From Stictocephala bisonia (lineage: Eukaryota; Arthropoda; Insecta; Hemiptera; Membracidae), in assembly GCA_035578905.1 (NCBI GenBank), contig JAQJVL010000082.1, forward strand, positions 2,392,650 through 2,456,649: DNA of 64,000 bases. The letters are read 5' to 3'. This document shows positions 57,851 through 64,000 of this stretch, in pieces. The position numbers and the translations under genes are program-made. Every line of letters starts with the position of its first letter. The first letter of the stretch is position 1. Under the pieces are notes generated by a model. The model did no database searches and was not told where the DNA came from. It saw nothing but the letters and a program-made list of their open reading frames with translations.

Positions 57851-60560
57851 CATAAATTCATTCTTTTTAGTGAAATTTACATGCATTAAAAAAGATCTGC
57901 ACATTACAAATCATATGAAACATATTATGTCATTAACTAGAGTCTAGCATTTAAGTGCTTGCATTACTCAAGCAATTCAAAGTACTGTATAGTAACGTAA
58001 AAATAAATAATACCATAATATGTATTTACAAATTTTGTTTAATTAAGAATAAAAAAAAAGCAAATTTTAGTCCCAGCAAAAAAATAATAATAATATAAGA
58101 ATCGGACATATTAGAAGATTACCAGAGACCAGCCTCACACGAAATATGACCGAATTCTTAATAAAACTCAACAACATGGACCGTAGATAAAAAAAAATCA
58201 TAAACACTGAAAATAAACGAATCTCATATTACGGACAAAGAAATATACCAAATTAAAAGTGATAAATAGGATTGAATATCAGAGCAAATAAATCAACAAA
58301 TAAGACCATTTGTGGTCGGAAGAATGAAAAAGACATTCACTGAAATAGTGAGATCTTATTGGAAAAAGAAAGAACAACAAGAAAAATGTATTCAATTGCT
58401 TTTCGTTTTTTTGTACAAGATATAATACGACTTATAATAATATAAGAAAACCCACTCTAATAATAAAAGATCTTAGGTAAATCTTTGGTCATATTTACCT
58501 AAGATTACTGTAAACTATGGCGACATTTAAATGTTATTTAGAAGGTTGTTAAATAACGGTAACATACCTTTAAATAATAAGCTTCTTATTATGTACAACT
58601 GACAACAAATCACACACTATTATTACATAGCAACGCTGTTTTTAACTGATTTATTGTTACAGCCGTACTCTAGCTATGAATTGCTATTTTAAGACCCTGA
58701 TTTCTTGTCACAGTCACCGTTACTATAAATAACGCGTTCTTACGTAACATAGCTGTAAGGAATTAATTAGTTACATTCACAGTCATACTGTAAATGTGAT
58801 AACAAAAATAACGACTATAATTGTGCCAGCATGTCATAATAGCTTTAAAAATTAGCTTAATTTTCAGTTTTATTACATTGTACATTAGGGGTGAGCGATG
58901 CAGCAAACTGATGTACTACAGTTTGTCTAAAATTTGATACTGATCATTTTCTTGATTATATATGGACAGAACCCTGCGGATCCGTGCGACAACAGCGGAC
59001 AATAACGAGGTGTGAAGACGTCTGTAGCCCGAGGTAGCACCTCAGCACCTCTACATTCTCTTTTATTTGATATTCTCAAGTAAAGAACATTTTCATTGAA
59101 ATTAGAGAGCACACTATGGAGGGCTGGACCATTCAGAGACTAAGCATTGTATCGCTCTGAGCTATGACGGTCCTGGGCCACGAGCCGCCTGGTGGTAAAA
59201 GTGCGGTGTGCTTTGTTATTATTTATTGATTAAATCTACAATATGTATATAGTTTGTATACTTAGTAGGCAATCCTATCAAATTTACGATGTTTCGTTGG
59301 CATGTGTTTGTACTTATTTTATCTTTCTTCGTGTTATTTTATCTCAACGGTGGTATTTTCTTTTATCGTAAATGTTTATTAAGGTACCTCTAATCAGGCA
59401 TTTGCCCTAGACGCCCTACACTTTCCTATGTAATTTTGTTAGATAAATTCGAAATAATTGTAGTAATTTTGAATTATTTTGTTTAAGAAATCAAATTGGT
59501 GTTTTTAATATTTTTTTGTGATTAGTAAATTTTTTCAATTGTATAAAGCTTCATTCCATAGCCAGGAAAGAAAAATATTTTGATTAACTATGTAAAATTA
59601 TTTTCTGTAAATAGTTTAGTATTTGTTCAAAAGAAACTAAAATGTAAAAATTGTAATCATGAGAAAATAAATCATTTATTTATTTGTTATATCGATGCGA
59701 CTCAAACAATTTCGATACGAATAGCTCCAACTCGACTCGATGCACACATAGGCCTGTATAACTTATGGGTTTTATTTAAGTTTTAGAAACGTCGTAGTAA
59801 CAATAACTTGTATTACAAGTGCCACACTGGTACAAAGAGAGATGATACAAAAGTAGAAAAAGGAAATTTTCTACCAAATTCGTCATTTTGGCTCATATGA
59901 ATGATTCTGAGACTTCGATATTGCTGATGCAACGTGGTACTGCCAATGAATGCATCGTGATTCTTTTAATGCAACGACGTCAACTAGTACTGCATCGAGT
60001 AGTATGATTCGATGCATCGAATCGTAACGATTTTTCGATGCATTTCGATAAATTAACAACCGTTGTTAGTGTACTGAATTAGTCTCCTGTGTTAAATAAC
60101 ACAATGTTACGCAGCATTACATTCAGAAATCAACTGATGTAGTTGTGTTTGCTGAAGCTGTGACTACAAGCGGTTTGTTTGAGTCCACGAAGTGACGGCT
60201 GAGCGCTAAAAGCACGCCATTATCCTCGATAGTGCAATCTTCGCTAAGGGCCTCGTGCAGAGAGCTATTACGGCCCCAAGGAGAGGGATAACGCGTCGTA
60301 CCTTTCAAACATCGTACAGTACGCCTGGCGGGTACGGGGATCCAGAAGCCCCTCCTACCTCAGCACAGACATTTTATTGGTGCGAAACGTTTCGCAGATT
60401 GTGCTAATTATATTCATTTATCATACATATGCAACTACTTCATCTCAACAACAAATTATGTCTATAACGATTACAAAATAACACTTTAGGGGTGTTCGAT
60501 CAAAAATTATTATTTTTTTGTACAAAATATTAATAAACTAAAATGTTTATATATATTTTT
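57851..60560. other. Intergenic sequence, no gene seen
   Basis: AT-rich. A hairpin (TCTTAGGTAAAT/ATTTACCTAAGA) lies at 58471-58504. TAGGGGTGAGCGATGCA at 58886 and ATCGATGCA-type palindromes at 59930-60050 resemble ends of hAT-type elements, but no matching partner was found. Confidence 0.4.
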
Positions 60561-60569
60561 TTTTACAAA

Positions 60570-60720
60570 GGTAAATGCCCACCCGACCACCCACAAAGGT
60601 AAATGCCCTCCCGTACTCCCATACATTTACAATTATGAATGCCCACCCGCCCACCCATACACTTACAAAGGTAAATGCCCTCCCGTCCTCCCATACACTT
60701 TCAATGGTAAATGGTTTCAA
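60570..60720 (-). repeat. G-rich 36-bp minisatellite (locus 3)
   Basis: On the minus strand: units with locus-specific ACCTTTGTAAGTGTATG and a G-rich half (TGGGTGGGCGGGTGGGCATT and variants). About four units. It shares the G-rich half with the arrays at 10 and 24 kb. Confidence 0.82.
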
Positions 60721-60745
60721 TGGTAATTTCCCATGGTTTCAATGG

Positions 60746-60794
60746 TAATTTTATAGCTAAAAATATACCCAATATATTTTTAGCTATAAAATTA
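60746..60794. repeat. Perfect 22-bp stem hairpin
   Basis: TAATTTTATAGCTAAAAATA plus TA, and the exact complement, around a 5-bp loop, immediately beside the third G-rich minisatellite. Confidence 0.88.
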
Positions 60795-60819
60795 AAAATA
60801 TATTGGGAAACATAATTTT

Positions 60820-61186
60820 AAAAAATCTTTATTGAAATATATCTACCTAAAGTCGCTAATTTGGCCTTTGTAGGTACATAACTCAATATGAAACCGTGCC
60901 ATATACTGTATTTTACTACAATTTTGTGAATATAGTGAACAAAAGGTGGATCCAACCGGGTACAAAGTAAAATATTACAAAATAATTTAAAATAAGTATA
61001 ACAAATTATTTTTCTATACACGGCGTCTGTTTAAAATTTGTGCAGTTATGTTTGATTGGAAGAGAAGACTAATATATAAATACTTCATTGCTAGGGTTTA
61101 TTAAAACATGAGGGAGTTGTGAACTTTTTTGTAGAATTTATGAGGCGGAGCATGCTGTGTCAGTGTGTGAGTGAGTGAGTGAGTGA

Positions 61187-61221
<35 letters not shown>

Positions 61222-61480
61222 GGGGGGGGGAGGAAAACACATTTGTGCGTTAGAGAGGCAGACACTTTGCTATCCTTATCGAAATGCTTAAGTTGCACGA
61301 AAACTAGAACTAAATCCATCGGAGCTCTCAGCTGGGCGCCTGGATAAACAGCCTTCAAATGGTTTATTTTAGAATACTTAATAAAGAGGCCGTTTAACCT
61401 CAAGAAAAACGCAAAAAGATGGGTTTCTATTTAAATGATTCGGTCCGTAATAATGAATGAATCGCAACATTTCAAGTATC
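60820..61480 (+). repeat. Dispersed repeat related to 4.3-6.4 kb
   Basis: Shares ordered blocks with 4450-4680 and 6240-6350. The middle contains simple GAGT, GT and GA repeats and a G run (61165-61232). Its last part resembles 32955-33040. Confidence 0.5.
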
Positions 61481-61571
61481 ATTTGATAGGTGAAGAACTA
61501 CTCTAGCCCTTGCGGACCACAAGTTATTCTTGAAAAAAGAAAAAATGAGTAAAAAAAAGAAGAAATTAGTA

Positions 61572-62045
61572 ATTGCAATCGTTAACCCGTTAACCGTCGG
61601 CGTCGCCAAGGGAATTCCGTCCCTTCCCCGCGTGCAATTTCTCCGTGAAGGTGCTATAAAGGCAGTTAATTTTCCTGTAGATTGATCCAGAACCTTCCAG
61701 AAAGGCACCCAGAAGGACCTAGATTCACATCCAGAACAGCTCCCATACCTCGCAAGGAAGTCAGTTAAGTGTAGTATTTAAGTGACCGATATTGTGTGAA
61801 CACAAACTCGAGTGTGACAATTAGAGAGCTATTACGGCATGTCACTGGTGTGATAATTGTAAAAGATTATATAATATTGGTTTAATTTCAAGTGCTAAAA
61901 TATTGTATGTCTGGTAGTATAAATATGTAAATATCTAATGGTACGTAATTTACGTTATTAGTAAGAGTAAATAAAAGTAACATTTAGTAACTACAAAGTG
62001 GGGATCGCCTATTATTTTGGACCCTGTGGACCTTAGCAACTCAAT
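61572..62045 (+). repeat. LTR-like retroelement fragment (copy 3)
   Basis: GCTATAAAGG (TATA-like, 61652), an AT-rich downstream stretch with AATAAAAG (61970), then AGTAACTACA and AAGTGGGGATCGCC with TTGGACCCTGTGGACCTTAG. It aligns with copy 1 through GGTTTAATTTCAAGTGCTAA onward and with copy 2 at the last block. The order resembles LTR followed by primer-binding region and leader. Confidence 0.5.
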
Positions 62046-62168
62046 ATTCTAAAGGGATGGTTAAATATATTTCTGTATATCTTAAAATCACAATGAATAT
62101 AAGACGAAAGTTGTTTTCTGTGAATTTAAATGACTGGTCAGGACAAGACGAGGCTGGACCTAAGCTTG

Positions 62169-62585
62169 ATACGAGGTGGCTGTCTGAAGACAAATTGGCA
62201 GTGGCACCGGTTTAATACGAGGTGGCTGTCTGAAGACAAATTGGCAGTGGCACCGGTTTAATACGAGGTGGCTGTCTGAAGACAAATTGGCAGTGGCACC
62301 GGTTTAATACGAGGTGGCTGTCTGAAGACAAATTGGCAGTGGCACCGGTTTAATACGAGGTGGCTGTCTGAAGACAAATTGGCAGTGGCACCGGTTTAAT
62401 ACGAGGTGGCTGTCTGAAGACAAATTGGCAGTGGCACCGGTTTAATACGAGGTGGCTGTCTGAAGACAAATTGGCAGTGGCACCGGTTTAATACGAGGTG
62501 GCTGTCTGAAGACAAATTGGCAGTGGCACCGGTTTAATACGAGGTGGCTGTCTGAAGACAAATTGGCAGTGGCACCGGTTTAATA
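62169..62585 (+). repeat. 46-bp tandem repeat, nine essentially identical copies
   Basis: TACGAGGTGGCTGTCTGAAG, ACAAATTGGCAGTGGCACCG, GTTTAA repeats at exact 46-bp spacing (62171, 62217, 62263 and on to 62539) with no visible differences. It is the youngest or most homogenised array here. Confidence 0.97.
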
Positions 62586-63140
62586 AAGACCTATACAACT
62601 ATTTTACGGTACTTTGAATATGAAAAAAAATCGTGTTTTAATGTTTTACTTAACCTGTTGAGTTCGGCTAGTAAATTTATACTGTAGAGTCCAAACACTT
62701 GGTTGGTGATCAATAAACTCTGTTAGCAAGAATACCAATGTAAAAAAGATACAGATTTGATGTTTTGGTTGCAAAAACAACATATCATTTAACTTATCAC
62801 ACAACCGAAGGTAGACTGAATCTAGTTTAGGATCAGGTTTACCAATTGACGCAGGAAACATTGAATTATAGTGGTTGCTTTTCAAGCCAACCTCTTACGT
62901 AAGGCTGCTCCAACATGTTACCTAAGATTACTACATAAGATGTGTAGGAGGAAACACTCTGATTACAGTCGTCATATCATGCTTATAATATCAAGAGTTT
63001 ACCTCTTGTTTTCATCACCAGATATAAGTTGTAGTGACATTATTTTGTAAAATTTCTTTAGCCGTTAAATGTCAGCTTGTTTGCTCTCTTCTTTACACAC
63101 TAGTCGACACAGAGAAATACTTGCTATATGGTATAATTTA
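62586..63140. other. Intergenic sequence, no gene seen
   Basis: AT-rich. No recognised element. Confidence 0.4.
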
Positions 63141-63144
63141 TGAG

Positions 63145-63370
63145 TGTATACACAAAGAGATCACTTTCTTGTGGCCGTAGTAAACGCCTGAACGGCAGTT
63201 ATATAGATTACAACTAATGTACATCTTTATAAATGTGTAGTAATAATTACTAAGTGTGGTCTTGACAATTTTGGAGGAGTAAAAGGAGGGACTGACAAGG
63301 TGCTGGCCCTACAATCTTCATGGCAAACTGGATAAATAACTGCTCGATACTTGAGTATAATGACCCTCCC
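63145..63370 (-). mobile_element. MITE-like element, copy C
   Basis: The reverse complement matches copy A: TATCGAGCAGTTATTTATCC, AGTTTGCCATGAAGATT, GCACCTTGTCAGTCCCTCC and a right end GGCCACAAGAAAGTGATCTC. Overlaps a single weak unit of the G-rich family near 63362. Confidence 0.72.
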
Positions 63371-63737
63371 ACCCAAATATACACGTACATTGATTATATT
63401 GACGTAAATAACAAAAAATTTTTTTTATATATATCCTTTCTTTTGGAAAACAAATGTTCTGAATGATCCGTTTCGTCGTGTTGGTACATAGTCGTAATCT
63501 TGTTAGAGTTTTTCTGATCACTTCCCATCAAATGATTCCATCTGTAAACAAACTATAACAATAACAATCACTGATAATCTATTATAACGCCCGTCAAAAT
63601 GTTATTACGGTACAGTGAAACTACTTATATATAATTAATACAAAAGGAATATGCATTATTAATAACATCGGAAACGCTCGCTAATCACTTCCATCACTGC
63701 GGTAGGCTACTGAACCTGCACGCGTCTTATCAACTGG

Positions 63738-63800
63738 GAGACGTCACGTGAGGCGAGATCACGTGACCTTGTCTGTTACTCGTGACGTCACGTCCTGACC
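63738..63800. promoter_or_regulatory. Cluster of CACGTG and TGACGTCA palindromes
   Basis: GACGTCACGTGAGG, ATCACGTGACC and CGTGACGTCACGTCC lie within 60 bp: two TCACGTGA-type E-boxes and overlapping CRE sites. This density suggests a promoter or enhancer, perhaps of a gene beyond the right edge. Confidence 0.45.
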
Positions 63801-64000
63801 CTTGGATCAGATTAGTACAGATAATGAGACAATAGGGAAACTTATCATCTGCGATATACGTAATCATCTTGAACAAGTAAAAACGACTTTGACATTCAAT
63901 TTTACAAACTCACTATTTTCAGAACAGTCTCTATGAACCTTCCTTTATTATTTTGATTTATTTTTTAAGGAGATACATCGAATGAAATGTACTGTCTGGT

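Noticed and set aside
58886..60050. Possible second hAT element (TAGGGGTGAGCGATGCA and ATCGATGCA palindromes)
   Set aside because: A matching right terminus and 8-bp target duplication could not be found.

Overview
This is a eukaryotic nuclear window: AT-rich, intron-bearing and dominated by repeats. A short interstitial (TTAGG/CCTAA)n tract at 10243-10280 matches the common insect telomere repeat. The one host gene is a clear IRF2BP ortholog of the single-copy invertebrate type. Together these suggest an arthropod, most likely an insect with a large genome; I cannot name the order from the sequence alone.

Genes. One conserved host gene and one intact transposon gene are supported. The host gene lies on the minus strand from 38980 to 16360. 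It encodes an interferon regulatory factor 2-binding protein (IRF2BP) homolog of 535 residues in four coding exons: an N-terminal C4 zinc finger, a low-complexity middle and a C-terminal RING. Intron 1 is about 15 kb. Intron 2 contains, on the opposite strand, a complete 3.47-kb DNA transposon (17782-21248). It has 32-bp terminal inverted repeats and a four-exon, 741-residue transposase-like protein. I recall this protein type as DUF7869, an RNase H-like domain family.

Layout. 0.4-2.7 kb is a 70-bp satellite with a 700-bp higher-order repeat. 3-6.2 kb holds an LTR-like fragment and a decayed LINE. 6-11.8 kb is a near-perfect 5.8-kb palindrome whose right arm carries an extra segment of about 970 bp with G-rich minisatellite and telomere-like DNA. 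12.36-13.08 kb is a hAT remnant with an 8-bp target duplication. 16-39 kb is the IRF2BP locus with its nested transposon. Intron 1 also holds an inverted repeat flanking a second G-rich minisatellite, and a TTAA-flanked piggyBac-type non-autonomous element (33571-35033). 39-64 kb is intergenic DNA: MITEs, a truncated LINE, SINE-like copies, LTR-like fragments and at least six unrelated tandem arrays (units about 35, 36, 46, 50, 102 and 112 bp).

Most promising for novelty: the intact DUF7869-type transposon, which ties this protein type to defined termini; a minisatellite family of 36-bp units with a conserved G-rich half and a locus-specific half, found beside inverted repeats at three separate loci; and the large palindrome. 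No rRNA or tRNA gene, CRISPR array or prokaryotic feature was seen.
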